64,000 nucleotides of DNA from Strongylocentrotus droebachiensis (lineage: Eukaryota > Echinodermata > Echinoidea > Camarodonta > Strongylocentrotidae). The stretch spans positions 310,001-374,000 of the forward strand of contig JAVYIG010000641.1 in assembly GCA_035222895.1 (NCBI GenBank), written 5' to 3'. The position numbers and the translations under genes are program-made. The notes beneath the pieces were generated by a model. That model had not been told where the DNA came from. It saw only the letters and a program-made list of their open reading frames with translations, and did no database searches. The stretch's first letter is position 1, and every line of letters starts with the position of its first letter. Shown one piece after another: positions 52,596 through 60,959 of the stretch.

Positions 52596-55387
52596 TTCTC
52601 TCTCCTCTCTCTCTTTCCCTTCCTGTTTCCTTTTCTTGCACATTATGTGTTACAATTATTTGTTTCTCTCTCAAATTTAATGTCCACGAGTAGAAATTCA
52701 CATCAATATTTGTGTATTGCTCCAAATGTAAACGTCTTCGTTCAACTTAAATTCGTTTTCAGCATCCACTACTTCTCGTGAAGCAACAACCAATTCTATA
52801 TCGGACTCGACCACACCAAATCCCACTACAACTACAAGTAAGCATGTTACCTTTATCTCTCTCTCTCTCTCCCTATCTCTCTATCTCTCTCTATGTATCT
52901 CTCTCTCTCTTTCTCTCTCCTCTCACTCCCCTCTCTCTCTCCTTCTCTCTCTCTCTCTCTCTCTCCTCTCTCTCCCCCTCTCTCTCTCTCCTTCTCTCTC
53001 TCTCCCCTCTCTCTCTCCCTTTCTCTATCTTGTTTTCTCTCTCTCGATCTCTCTCTCTCTCTCTTTCCCTTCCTGTTTCATTTTCTTGCACAATTATGTG
53101 TTACAATTATTTGTTTCTCTCTCATATTTAATGTCCACGAGTAGAAATTCACATCAATATTTATGTATTTCTCCAAATCTAAACGTCTTCGTTCAACTTA
53201 AATTCGCATCCACTCATTCTCTTGAGTGGGAGCATAGGCGCCGGAAGTGGGGGGGGGGGGGGGCAAAACGCTTTTTGCCCCCCCCCCCCTCTAAAAAAAA
53301 AAAAAAAAAAAAGGCAGTAAAGGAGTAAAGATGGTTTGTATTTTTTAACCCCAAAGAACATAACAATAATAAAAACCTGAATTAAATCACCTATACAATT
53401 TCATTCAAAGAAAAGGAAAGTTAACAGGAATTAAATTTCATAAACATTGCGCATGCCACCTATATTTATCAATGGAGGTTTTTATAATAGCGATACACGC
53501 ATATCGTGGACATATGTGGAAAGCGTGTCTGTTTTTTGTTATAGGGGTGAGAAGACATGAGCCCCTGAACGCTGGCGTACTGATGGGGGGGGGGGGTTCT
53601 AATTCGATACCAGTGATTTACAAATTTTGTTCAAATGGCATGATTTTCCGGTATTCTTTCTCAATTTCTCAAGTCATACCTTTTTATGCGTTTGATGGAA
53701 AATTAGAAATTCCTAAATTTACAGCCGGGCTTATATGCTTATTTAGAAGCCTTCATGTCATGGTCTGCAAAACGGCTGAGCTCGGGGGCTCGAGCCCCCC
53801 TCACTTTTTGAAAAAGTATGTTACAGAGAAAAGAAAGAAAGAGAGAGAGAACAAACAAAAGTGACCTGCAAATGTCACAAATGAGGTATCAAAATATGTT
53901 CATCTGACCGTAATTAAATACTTCAAACCCCTGAGCTTCCGGGGGCTCTGCCCCTTGGACCACATCAATGGCCTTAAAGAGGGGCCCTGGATGCTCATCT
54001 AACCGTAATTAAATACTTAAAACCCCGGAGCTTCCGCTTTATAAGAAACAGGTATTATCATTATTATTATTTTTCATACTACGAACTATTATGATTTTCT
54101 TTGTATCTTCCAAATATCATTTAGGTAACACACATTGTAACGATTCTCTAATATTAAGGCATTTTAGAAGCTAGACAAGGAGATGAATTTAAAGAAGAAG
54201 AATGATCAATGATAAATGGAGAAACCAAGAGTTGTTTTGATGGGGTAGGCATCAACTTTTATAATTCTGAACACAATGCATTGGTATTGTTGGAAAGAGT
54301 GTTGTCAAAATATCGTTAAAAGAATAAACGCAGGACATGTCATGAAATACAATGATGATGTGAGCGCCCAATGAAAATATATGTTGTGAGTTTATGTACA
54401 GCGCTAATAATGTCTGTCACACTCTTGACGCCCCTGGCGCTCCACACCCTACATTGACCTCCGCCATACGTATTTCTTATTTAGAAGGGTCATTTAAAAT
54501 TGATGTAAAAGATTTTCATGCAGGCCTTTGAAATGCAAAATAATAGATTTATCATGAAAAGATAAATATCTTGCACTTTATACCATGTAATGATATTCCT
54601 TCATCCAGTACTGGAAAAATGACTTTGGAGATATGATATAAACAGGTAATCCCTCATATTACTTACATTAAAAAGCGTTTTGAATAGTCGCGGGGAAACA
54701 GTGTTGGAAGTGGCAATTAAACAATTTAGATGTTCAGAAATATGCATAATTCCATGTTCTTCTTAGTGTTGATTTAAAAGTATAGTTGTATATCATATAG
54801 CCTATCCAAAAGGAGGAAGCTATAAATTGTATGATTAATGAATTCAAAATTAACTGAAATGATCATTGTATAATACATCACGTATACCACACTCATTCAG
54901 TACCTTCATTTTTTTACGTAATCTTGTCTTGTCTTCTCAGAATTTAAATTTATAAATCCATTTTGATTGTTGCGTGGGTGTATTCATGACATTTTATACA
55001 TCAAAGATTAAATTCATGAGATTAATAAATTGTCTTATTTCCTTGTAACATGTGATACTTGTCTTTGTTTTGGCAGGAGATCCACGACGCATATTTTTCT
55101 GTGACTTTGGTGAGGAAAAAACTTTCTACATGGACGTAAACCAATTACCTCTCACAACGGCTCACGAGCTCACAGACTACATGGATGACGCTGACATCAG
55201 TGGCTCTGAAGAGCGAAGAAAACTGCGAGGTATAAGCCTTCTCAACGGCACCCTCTACTGGACGAAGGAAGACAGTCCCAATGGCATCGCTGTAATGACT
55301 AATTACGATCAAAGCAGTCGATCATTCGACATCAAAGAAAACCTTGGGATTCAGAAACCCTATCAATTGCTCATCATTAATCCATGA
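33476..55387 (+). CDS. Secreted mucin-like protein with C-terminal YWTD-type blades, ten coding exons
   Basis: Not recognised as a named gene. Coding exons: 33476-33545, 46318-46488, 47321-47374, 50947-51021, 51480-51554, 51787-51861, 52128-52202, 52434-52508, 52763-52837, 55077-55387. They total 1056 nt, one frame of 351 codons plus stop. Every intron is GT-AG and phase 1. Residues 1-23 look like a signal peptide (hydrophobic GMFLLLCTSSVI). Residues 24-80 form a two-cysteine region. Residues 81-248 are Thr/Ser/Pro-rich, mostly 25-residue units, and probably O-glycosylated. Residues 249-351 resemble two LDL-receptor class B blades (DPRRIFFCDFGEE; LNGTLYWTKEDSPNGI). No transmembrane segment is seen, so it is probably secreted. 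The shared phase and open frame across widely spaced exons support the model; the long first intron is its weakest link. Confidence 0.72.
33926..34133. mobile_element. MITE with TTAAAGCCCC ends
   Basis: TTAAAGCCCCACTGCAC at the left is mirrored by GTGCAGAGGGGCTTTAA at the right. TTAA at both ends suggests piggyBac-like insertion. In intron 1 of the mucin-like gene. Confidence 0.65.
34996..35854 (+). pseudogene. CR1-like LINE, 5' part: PHD-type zinc finger and APE endonuclease
   Basis: In one frame: a Cys/His finger (LLCTSCNDWVHISC about 35035-35076, then GWRCPKC about 35125-35145), followed by an AP-endonuclease-like domain. The endonuclease part has GLKFVHLNIASLL, FSFNETRLDSS, RSGGGVAIYIHES, INWYRPPNS and MMGDTNCD, ending at SLIDH. 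These are motifs of the endonuclease of CR1/L2-type non-LTR retrotransposons. The frame is intact for nearly 290 codons and then is cut by the insertion at 35865. The reverse transcriptase part resumes at 41453. Confidence 0.85.
36535..36825 (+). pseudogene. LINE ORF1 remnant
   Basis: Starts MDPASQRPTSSNEQ and continues with a helical, coiled-coil-like segment (LADLHKTLTDSSAKVCLKLD, ITQKVNDLEKAAED), then loses similarity. The RNA-binding C-terminal part expected of an L1-type ORF1 is absent; the 36780-37220 interval looks non-coding. An L1-type ORF1 C-terminus occurs separately at 62410-62748. Confidence 0.5.
37221..40993 (+). pseudogene. LINE ORF2: APE endonuclease, reverse transcriptase, C-terminal zinc motif
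   Basis: ATG at 37221. APE motifs: FLSLNVRGIRS, ETYS, IYAPTAG, VIGGDFNT, GVGSDHSAI. Reverse transcriptase motifs: NKSPGNDGITVEFY, NYRSITLLNAD, HQDQVAFVKNRYIGE, GVRQGDPLSPYLF and YADD at 39334-39345. The C-terminal CSFCNATPETMDHLFF is the zinc motif of L1/Tx1-type ORF2. In-frame stops are at 37344, 37479, 37869 and 40225. Frame changes occur near 38290, 38515, 39040 (A run) and 40655 (T run). Not functional. Confidence 0.9.
41453..42940 (+). pseudogene. CR1-like LINE, 3' part: reverse transcriptase, truncated
   Basis: Continues the element begun at 34996: FRKCTNVDVEAFKSDV-type linker, SPWLNESIFVWMKNRD, KKSFGVDGVSTFILK, VIPLHKKGDKSNPNNYRPIS, LVPEQSGFRA, then FHFYADDTVLYFSD (catalytic YADD) and KWINRNKLKINCAKT. 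Several frameshifts and stops. The C-terminal region and 3' UTR are missing after about 42940. Confidence 0.85.
42941..43173. other. Spacer, nothing recognised
   Basis: AT-rich sequence between the end of the CR1-like LINE and the TIR element at 43174. Confidence 0.4.
43174..44703. mobile_element. 1.5-kb TIR element with subterminal 21-bp tandem repeats
   Basis: The terminus CTTTCACACCGG (43181-43192) is exactly inverted at 44687-44698 and followed on both sides by TGCGTAGAGTTGCGTAG. Inside each end are 21-bp tandem units with TTGCGTAGG and GGCGTA: three in the left array (about 43380-43442) and five in the right array (44399-44490). About 850 bp of AT-rich interior shows no transposase. A non-autonomous DNA transposon with many candidate transposase-binding repeats. 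Confidence 0.8.
44853..46199. mobile_element. 1.35-kb TIR element with T-rich internal array
   Basis: The left end GTGCGTTCAAT and right end ATTGAACGAA are inverted. A perfect 20-bp inverted pair, TTGCGTTCAAGCGATTTTTT, is at 44920-44939 and 46152-46171. Between the ends is a long T-rich tandem array. The element ends about 120 bp before exon 2 of the mucin-like gene. No transposase seen. Confidence 0.7.
45150..45975 (+). repeat. T-rich tandem array (ATGTTATTCTTTGTTT units)
   Basis: More than a dozen imperfect units of roughly 40-60 bp, each with TTATTCTTTGTTT and TTCCTTCTATCA variants. Because A and G are rare, three frames stay open for long stretches, predicting Phe/Leu/Ser-rich hydrophobic peptides that I regard as artefacts. 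Confidence 0.85.
46318..46488 (+). CDS. Mucin-like gene exon 2
   Basis: Acceptor TTTTAG, donor GTGAG, phase 1 at both ends. Encodes AHAQGSTNMADEVLHTEDN, then CQPILVNGELMPTVPEY and GIKRNFVCKLS: two cysteines, no recognised domain. An alternative is that translation starts at the ATG at 46341, which would remove the signal peptide. Confidence 0.7.
46790..47144. mobile_element. Complete hAT-like MITE with G/C runs
   Basis: Left end CAGGCGCGTACGCAGG, right end CCTGCGTACGCTACTG (inverse CAGTAGCGTACGCAGG). The flanks CTACAACA and CGACAACA match 7 of 8, as expected for an 8-bp hAT target duplication. In intron 2 of the mucin-like gene. A related copy starts at 62101. Confidence 0.8.
47321..47374 (+). 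CDS. Mucin-like gene exon 3
   Basis: 54-nt exon, acceptor TTCTTCAG, donor GTAAGT, phase 1-1. Encodes APKTVSTTPPTTSRPTNF, the start of the Thr/Pro-rich segment. Confidence 0.75.
48023..48278. mobile_element. Fold-back MITE, 36-bp TIRs
   Basis: ATATGAAGAGCTTAATTCC and AAAAGGAGCTAAATCCA at 48023-48058 are mirrored at 48243-48278 with about three mismatches. Confidence 0.75.
48434..48818. mobile_element. MITE with TTAAAGGGATC ends
   Basis: TTAAAGGGATC at the left and GGATCCCTTTAA at the right, TTAA at both extremities (piggyBac-like). AT-rich interior without coding potential. Confidence 0.6.
49482..49996. repeat. R2 GC-rich hAT-like repeat, copy A (partial)
   Basis: Contains TACTGGCGTAATGG, the sentence-like unit CATCTGACCGTAATTAAAT...CCCTGAGCTTC...GGCTCCGCCCCCTGGACCC twice, and ends ATACGCCACTG (inverse CAGTGGCGTAT, hAT-like). 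Shares these blocks with copies B and C. Confidence 0.65.
50947..51021 (+). CDS. Mucin-like exon A1
   Basis: 75-nt type A exon, phase 1-1: ASTTSREATTNSITDSTTPN, then STTTT. Acceptor TTTTCAG, donor GTGAGC followed within 25 bp by a CT microsatellite. Confidence 0.8.
51314..51453. mobile_element. Palindromic MITE next to exon B1
   Basis: Starts CAGGGCCCTGTCTTACAAAG and ends GATACAGGGCCCTG, with internal TTGCGATTGAT / ATCAATCGCAA inversions. Same family as 3030-3161. Located just before the B1 acceptor. Confidence 0.8.
51480..51554 (+). CDS. Mucin-like exon B1
   Basis: 75-nt type B exon, phase 1-1: KSTTMQDTTTMSTTEATTSH, then SMTTT. The acceptor lies 26 bp after a complete palindromic MITE (51314-51453). 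Donor GTAAGA. Confidence 0.8.
51787..51861 (+). CDS. Mucin-like exon A2
   Basis: Type A exon, phase 1-1. Differs from A1 by R to L and S to P (PSTTSLEATTNS...TTPNPTTTT). Begins 840 bp after the start of A1. Confidence 0.8.
51980..52101. mobile_element. Left-truncated copy of the same MITE next to exon B2
   Basis: Begins inside the family at AAATCAATCGCAACTCCTCT and keeps the right end ACTCTTTGTAAGACAGGGCCCTG. It occupies the same place relative to B2 as the full copy does to B1, so it was probably duplicated with the exon. Its right end retains bases that the B1 copy lacks. Confidence 0.75.
52128..52202 (+). CDS. Mucin-like exon B2
   Basis: Type B exon 648 bp after B1, differing by M to T (KSTTTQDTTTMS). 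The acceptor again follows a copy of the palindromic MITE, here truncated on its left (51980-52101). Confidence 0.8.
52434..52508 (+). CDS. Mucin-like exon A3
   Basis: Type A exon 647 bp after A2 and identical to it in protein sequence, phase 1-1. Confidence 0.8.
52763..52837 (+). CDS. Mucin-like exon A4
   Basis: Type A exon 329 bp after A3, with SREATTNSISDSTT (T to S) and donor GTAAGC instead of GTGAGC. It follows another A exon with no B between, so the array is A-B-A-B-A-A. Confidence 0.8.
53195..53232 (+). pseudogene. Broken fifth type A exon
   Basis: After the usual A-exon upstream intron (AACGTCTTCGTTCAACTTAA), the TTTTCAG acceptor is missing and the remnant GCATCCACTCATTCTCTTGA resembles the first 20 or so bases of an A exon. 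It is then cut off by an R2 element starting at 53233. Not spliceable as it stands. Confidence 0.75.
53233..54052. repeat. R2 GC-rich hAT-like repeat, copy B
   Basis: Starts CATAGGCGCCGGAAGTGG with G, C and A runs. Then AGGAATTAAATTTC, GGTGAGAAGACATGAGCCCC, TGAACGCTGGCGTACTGAT and one to two CATCTGACCGTAATTAAATA units. Collinear with copy C. Inserted at the broken A exon. Confidence 0.7.
54053..55076. other. End of the last intron of the mucin-like gene
   Basis: AT-rich, no exon-like or repeat structure recognised before the acceptor at 55070-55076. Confidence 0.5.
55077..55387 (+). CDS. Mucin-like gene last exon, YWTD-type blades
   Basis: Acceptor TTGGCAG, 103 residues, TGA at 55385-55387. 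DPRRIFFCDFGEEKTFYMDV resembles the IYWTDFG...I blade strand of LDL-receptor class B repeats, and GISLLNGTLYWTKEDSPNGI with NYDQSS resembles the next blade (LYWTD...I...NYDG). Only about two blades are present where a full propeller has six, so folding would need a partner or oligomer, or missing exons. Confidence 0.75.
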
Positions 55388-55829
55388 TCAATATTTGACA
55401 GAAAAGAGTCCGGTTGTCTATTGTTTATTTGATTCAGCGTTGTCAACATTGTCATATCACACATGACGTGGTAAACCAGCGCAAAAAAAAAAAACCCGCC
55501 GCGTTTTTTTTTTTTTTTTGGGGGGGGGGGGTGGGGAAGGGGGGAAGGGGGAGGGGTTGGGGTAGGGGGGTGGGGGAGGGGGGTTGGGGGTTTGATTTTG
55601 TTTCTTCTTTAATGTAAATTAATGGCAACGAAGGCCCTACGCGTATTCACTAAACTCTGTGTTGTCAGGTAGAGAAATATGAAGCGTTTTACACTTCATC
55701 AATACGTCATTATAACGAAAAAGAACGCTACGGTTTTGCGACGTCATATCTGAACGAGGCTGAAAGAGACAAGGAGGGGGGGGGGGCGACCTACAAACTA
55801 AAGGGCAGTAGAATACTTCAATTTTTGAC
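55388..55829. other. 3' flank of the mucin-like gene, low-complexity
   Basis: No AATAAA close after the stop. Contains an A/T run and a G-rich tract (55478-55600), then a G run at 55776. No gene recognised. Confidence 0.4.
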
Positions 55830-58800
55830 TTTTTAAAATCTCCCACTCTCCACCACTTTGGATATGCCGGCCTTGCCCCGCTCAGTGTAGCTACACTTAT
55901 GCCAATGGGTATCTTCTTAAAGGGAGAATGCTTCAAAGTCACAGTTTTTTCTTCTTCATTATTTCAGCCTATATTTTCTAGAATGTAAGCTAATGCTGAA
56001 GTTAGCTTGATTGTTTTAGATGAACGATTACAAGGGTACGTTCTTTTTTTTGTTCATGTTATGTCTTGTTGAGGTTTTTGCCTTTGATTGATATGATTCT
56101 TTTAGATATGTTTTGCTTTTCAATATGAAATTAATTGAGCTATGTTAACCACGAGATACGAACCGCAATTTTCGGACATTGTTAGTATTAAACAAGTCTG
56201 TATATATGGTGTAAACTTAGGGTGATCACACTGCCTGTGCAAACAGTCTGCCCCGCGAACACACACACACAACATCAGTCAGTTGGTAGAAATAGCAATT
56301 TTTGTAAATGTATTTAAAAAAAAACTAAACAATATTTAAAAAATTTTATTTCACATATATTTCAAGCATACCTTTAACTACAATTCTGTGTAGTTTCATT
56401 GTTAAAGGCATGTGGGAAATATGTTAATTATTTAATTAGAATATTGTCTTTTCAGCCATGTGTGACATGGCCCGCTGATCGCCGATTGACTCGCGCTGCT
56501 ATTCTGCGTGGTGAAAATGCACCTCAATGTATAAAACTCCCCTACAAAAATGCAATATCCTCATGTGTTTCACTCATTGAATCAATTTGTTATTTACACT
56601 CAAGGTAGCCACAACTTTACTGGGGTCACCAAAGATTTTGCTACTCTGAAATTCAGTTCCTGTGGAATGTTATGGCCTGTTGAATGGTTTCTCGGAAAAT
56701 CGTCATAAATCCTCAAATCTGACATCTTTAAAAATAGGCAAATATACTGTGATGTAGCTGAAAGTCTACAAATTCTTATCATGATCGATTTTTCTGAATT
56801 ATTTGTGAAACACATAAGGAAATAGCTGTGACGGTGATCCAAGTAATTTCCATCGCCATATTTTATTGGCATTGCAAAAATATTTGGAATTTAATGTTAA
56901 TATTTGGTGTAAATATGATCTATGAATATATGATTTAAAAAATGCCCCCAAAATGAACAGTTTGACTTTCCTAATTTTTAAAATTTCAAATGAAATATAT
57001 TTCCATACCTATCTGATATACATAGGTTTCAATGATGTATCATGTTCGGTTTTGATTTGATTACATATGCGCATATTAATTAGGCGGACTTAGTTATTTT
57101 CCACAACTTTTACTTTATATCTGCAGATTCGCAAAAATGGCAAAAATGACTTATTTTGTTGGCTTCTGTTTTCAAAACGGTAATAGATATATGAATTTCT
57201 TTTTGTTTGTTTTTACCACAAAGATGATATTTTAGTGTCTGATAATTGAATTTATTATTTGTGTTCAAGAAAATGATGAATTAAGTTGTCAACTTTGTCG
57301 AATTATGCAATTTTTGCCAATTTGACCATTTCTGGCAGGTTTTTTGGAAATTTTGCGATATCAAAAAAATGGTATAAAATCACCTAGTAAACTCCTTAAA
57401 ATGATAGGCTATCATCATGCTTGTTCGAATACTAGCTATCAAACTTTCCATACTCATAACCAAGCTTTTTATATCTTGGCCACAGCATGCAGGAAACATT
57501 ATTATAGTCCCATGTCATAATGCACGGAATCTGAATACAATCTCGTAAATTTTGAGAAGCAGAAGTGTAACTTGAATTATCGAATTATTTACCTAGGTAA
57601 ACAGATTAGAGACACTTATCAATTGTTTGGTAATCATAAACAATACTTGTACATAATATTTCAGTATACTGATAACTTATTTTGTATCAAATTTGTTGTT
57701 CATGTGTGTTATTTACCATGACGGAGATCTATTCTTCTGATATATACTGTGTGAACATGAATATTGCCTTCAGCCGTGCATCTAATTTTTTGAGTGGGAT
57801 TCTTTTATACTTCTTTTAGACAGTTTATATGTCTAACCGTATGCATACTGTAGAGTGTAAAAATATGTATCTGTATTTGAAATATTTATTTAATCATAAT
57901 GAACAGAGATGTATTCGTAGTCTTCTGATAGTACAGATGATTGGTTATGTTATATTGTTATCATGGTTATATTATGGTTGGTCAGACTCCATTACATTTA
58001 TAAATATAACTTTTTCGGATTTTAAATATTTGCATTTTGTTGCAAAATATAGCATTCACTCCTACCTAGCTTGCTGTTGTTTGCTGTGAAATTAAATTAA
58101 AATGCACATGATACACTTAAAAAAAAAGAAAATCCACTGTAATGATGGTGCGTTATGTTTTGAAACCAAATAATTATATGCGATTGGAAGAAGGTTAGCA
58201 AAGAGGAAGGATTTCCAAACAAAAGTTTTTCTGCATGTTTATGGGTTCATGGCTGTCTAATATATTCTATGAGCTCCCAATGTCTTTCTGCAAAGAAGCA
58301 TTGGAAATTTAGATACCGAAAATACACTTTTATTAATGGCCAAATAGCGAGAGAGTGAGTTTGGTTAATGGTTAGCAATGCATTCTGATTATCGACATTA
58401 TTCAAGGGGTGTTTATTCTATTACATATTTAGGCAAACAGTTTAAATCTGAATATTATATTGCCATCAAAGTATTGGGTTTTCAATCCTTTCCACTGAAT
58501 CTACTATCATACACAAATAATGTGATTCAATCTTCACTTATAGCTACCCCCCCCCCCCCTCCCAGGAAGAAAAAAGAACATGAAATACTCCTAAAAAAAG
58601 AACTTTTCACTGAACTGCAAACCTTGTCTCGGTTAAACCGCAAATTAAACCATCAATTCTCTGCATTGGTAACAAATAGAAACGAGATGAGAAGAACGAT
58701 CGCCATGGAGACCAGAAGTACAATACATCGTGCACGACATACACATAGGCCTATCATCATTACCCATGCAATGAGCCATGGCATGAACACCGCTAATTAG

Positions 58801-59454
58801 TATAATTGCTGAAAACCGAATTGAATTCTACTATGATTAGGATAAGTAGGTGATCATGAACTGATGAATGGCAGCGCTGAGAAAGCGCAAGCAAATAATA
58901 ATGTAGGCATAGTGATTTGTATCAATTATTCAAATTCAATTTCCGCCATTCGAGGCATGCTAAAATGATTTTTTTTTTTAGAAAAAAAATAAGAAAGAAA
59001 ATGGCCTCAATAGTTGACGACATCATAATATCATTAAAAAAATTAACATGACAATGGTGAAGCTCGATTCAAGTGCAAGCTAATACTTATATCAAATATC
59101 ACATTTTTCATTTATGAATATACATGCAGTTGAACTGAGAAACTGAGAAAGAAAGAAGAAAATGGCCTCCAATAAGAGGAATCCCACGAAAAGAAGAAGA
59201 GAAAGAAGACAAAGAAGACCAAGAGTATTAAAAAAGAGAAAAGGTTGAATAAAATGAGACAATATAATGAATGATATATAGATGAAGAATAAAAGAGCAA
59301 GGGTGAAGGTAGGAGAGCCTGAAGATGGTAGGGAGATGACGAGAGGGAATTCGAAGGAGGGAGGAAGGGATTCGTTGGTGGAAGAGCAAGAGAGACACGG
59401 AGACAGGCATGTGGAGAGAGACAGAAAGAAAGAGAGAAGGCAGAGAGAAAGAGG
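55830..59454. repeat. R1 dispersed repeat, copy d
   Basis: Collinear with copy a from CCACTTTGGATATGCCGGCC through GATCTATTCTTCTGATA and the C run to the GA-rich 3' part (TATAATGAATGATATATAGA). Compared with copy a it has an extra block at about 56213-57386. It ends where R2 copy C starts. Confidence 0.7.
56213..57386. other. 1.2-kb block present in R1 copy d but not in copy a
   Basis: AT-rich insertion between the AACAAGTC and CTCCTTAAAATGATAGG blocks that are adjacent in copy a (AACAAGTCTCCTTAAAATAATAGG). No terminal repeats or coding frame identified. It may be an insertion here or a deletion in copy a. Confidence 0.55.
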
Positions 59455-60533
59455 CATAGGCACCGGAAGTGGGGGGGGGGGGGTGCAAACGCATTTTCGC
59501 CCCCCCCCCCTCCAAAAAGAAAAGAAGAAAAGCAGCAGGAATTAAATTTCCTTAACATTCCGCATGCCACAGGTCTATATTTATCAATGAATTTTTTTAT
59601 AATTATAGCGATACGCGCACATCGTGGAAATATTGTGAGAGGATGGGACAGCGTGTGTGTTTTTTGTTATAGGGGTGAGAAGACATGAGCCCCTGAACGC
59701 TGGCGTACTGATTGGGGGGGGGGGGGGTGGGGTGGGGGGGGGGGTTATTTCTTATTAAGTACCAGTGATTTGCAAATGTTGCTGAAATGACATGATTTTC
59801 CGGTATCTTTTCTCTATTTTTTTGTAAGTCATACCTTTTTATGCGTTTGTTGGAAAATTAGAAATCCCCAAATTTACAGTCAGGCGACAAATATGGTTAT
59901 TTAGAAGCCTTTATGTCAGGGCCTGCAGAACGGCTGGGTTCGGGGGCTCGATCGAGTCCCCCCTCACTTTTTGAAAAAGTATGTTACAGAGAAAGAGAAA
60001 GAAAGAGAGAGAGAAAAAATAAGTGACTTGCCTATGTCACAAATGAGGTATCTAAATATGCTTATCTGACCGTAATTAAATGCCTAAAACCCCAGAGCTT
60101 ACGGGGGCTCTGGACCCCACCAAGGGCCCTAAGGCGGGTCCCTGGATGCTCATCTGACCGTAATGAAATACCTACAACCCCCGAGCTTCCGGGGGCTCTG
60201 CCCCTGGCCCACACCAAGGGCCCTAAGGCGGGCCCCTGGATGCTCATCTGAACGCAATTAAATACCTAAAACCCCTGAGCTTCAGGGGACCACACCAAGG
60301 CCTCAAAGGCGGGCCCATGGATGCTCATCTGAACGTAATTAAATACCTAAAAACCACGGGCTTCCGGGGGCTCAGCCCCTTGACCTCCTGCAGGGGCTCA
60401 GGACCTGGACCCTACGCCAATTTACGGTCAACCTGAACGTTAATACTCCACTTTCAACAACGGTGGTAATGCAGGTTGTTGTTTTTTTGCCCCGCCCCCC
60501 GCTTTGCACACGTTTTTGCTCATTACGTCACTG
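59455..60533. repeat. R2 GC-rich hAT-like repeat, copy C (most complete)
   Basis: Starts CATAGGCACCGGAAGTGG and ends GCTCATTACGTCACTG. Shares the GGGGTGAGAAGACATGAGCC and GAACGCTGGCGTACTGAT blocks with copy B, followed by an array of about 90-bp units. No transposase frame seen. Confidence 0.7.
60064..60400. repeat. About 90-bp tandem units with GGGGGCTCTGCCCC hairpins
   Basis: Units start at ATCTGACCGTAATTAAAT-type motifs at 60064, 60152, 60246 and 60327 (spacing 88, 94, 81). Each carries GAGCTTCCGGGGGCTCTGCC-like sequence that can form a GC hairpin, then AAGGCGGGCCCCTGGATGCT. Confidence 0.8.
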
Positions 60534-60959
60534 CCCCTTGAAGGTGAGCCCCTGGAATGTTTGCCCCCCAACCCCCCCCCCCCCCCCCCCCCCCAATCCA
60601 AAACTGCTTCCGGGCCGGCTGGAAAAAGGGACATATAGAAAGAGACAATGAGTCAATATAAATGTATGCATCTAGCAGCTTACGTGTAAGTATATTTGAA
60701 TTATAAATAACTAACATGGGATTCGTTTATGCATCATGAAGAGTGCAAAATATAAAATCAATACAAAATTAATTTTATACTTATAGAGCACATAACATTT
60801 AACCATCTCTATGATATATTATACAATTATGATTATAGATCAAGACAAGAACAAAATAACTAAATATGACTATGGAATACTTTCGCTAAGTTAATTAGAT
60901 CAGATAAGAAAACATGACAAGGGAGGGGGGAGGGGAACCAGAAATATTCAAAAATCCAT
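60534..60959. other. Spacer with C run, no gene seen
   Basis: Includes a long C run (about 60567-60594), then AT-rich DNA. Nothing else supportable. Confidence 0.4.

Noticed and set aside
51463-53144. Arg/Glu-rich minus-strand and Ser/Leu-rich plus-strand ORFs between the mucin exons
   Set aside because: Frames through CT microsatellites in introns; the real coding signal is the short phase-1 exons.
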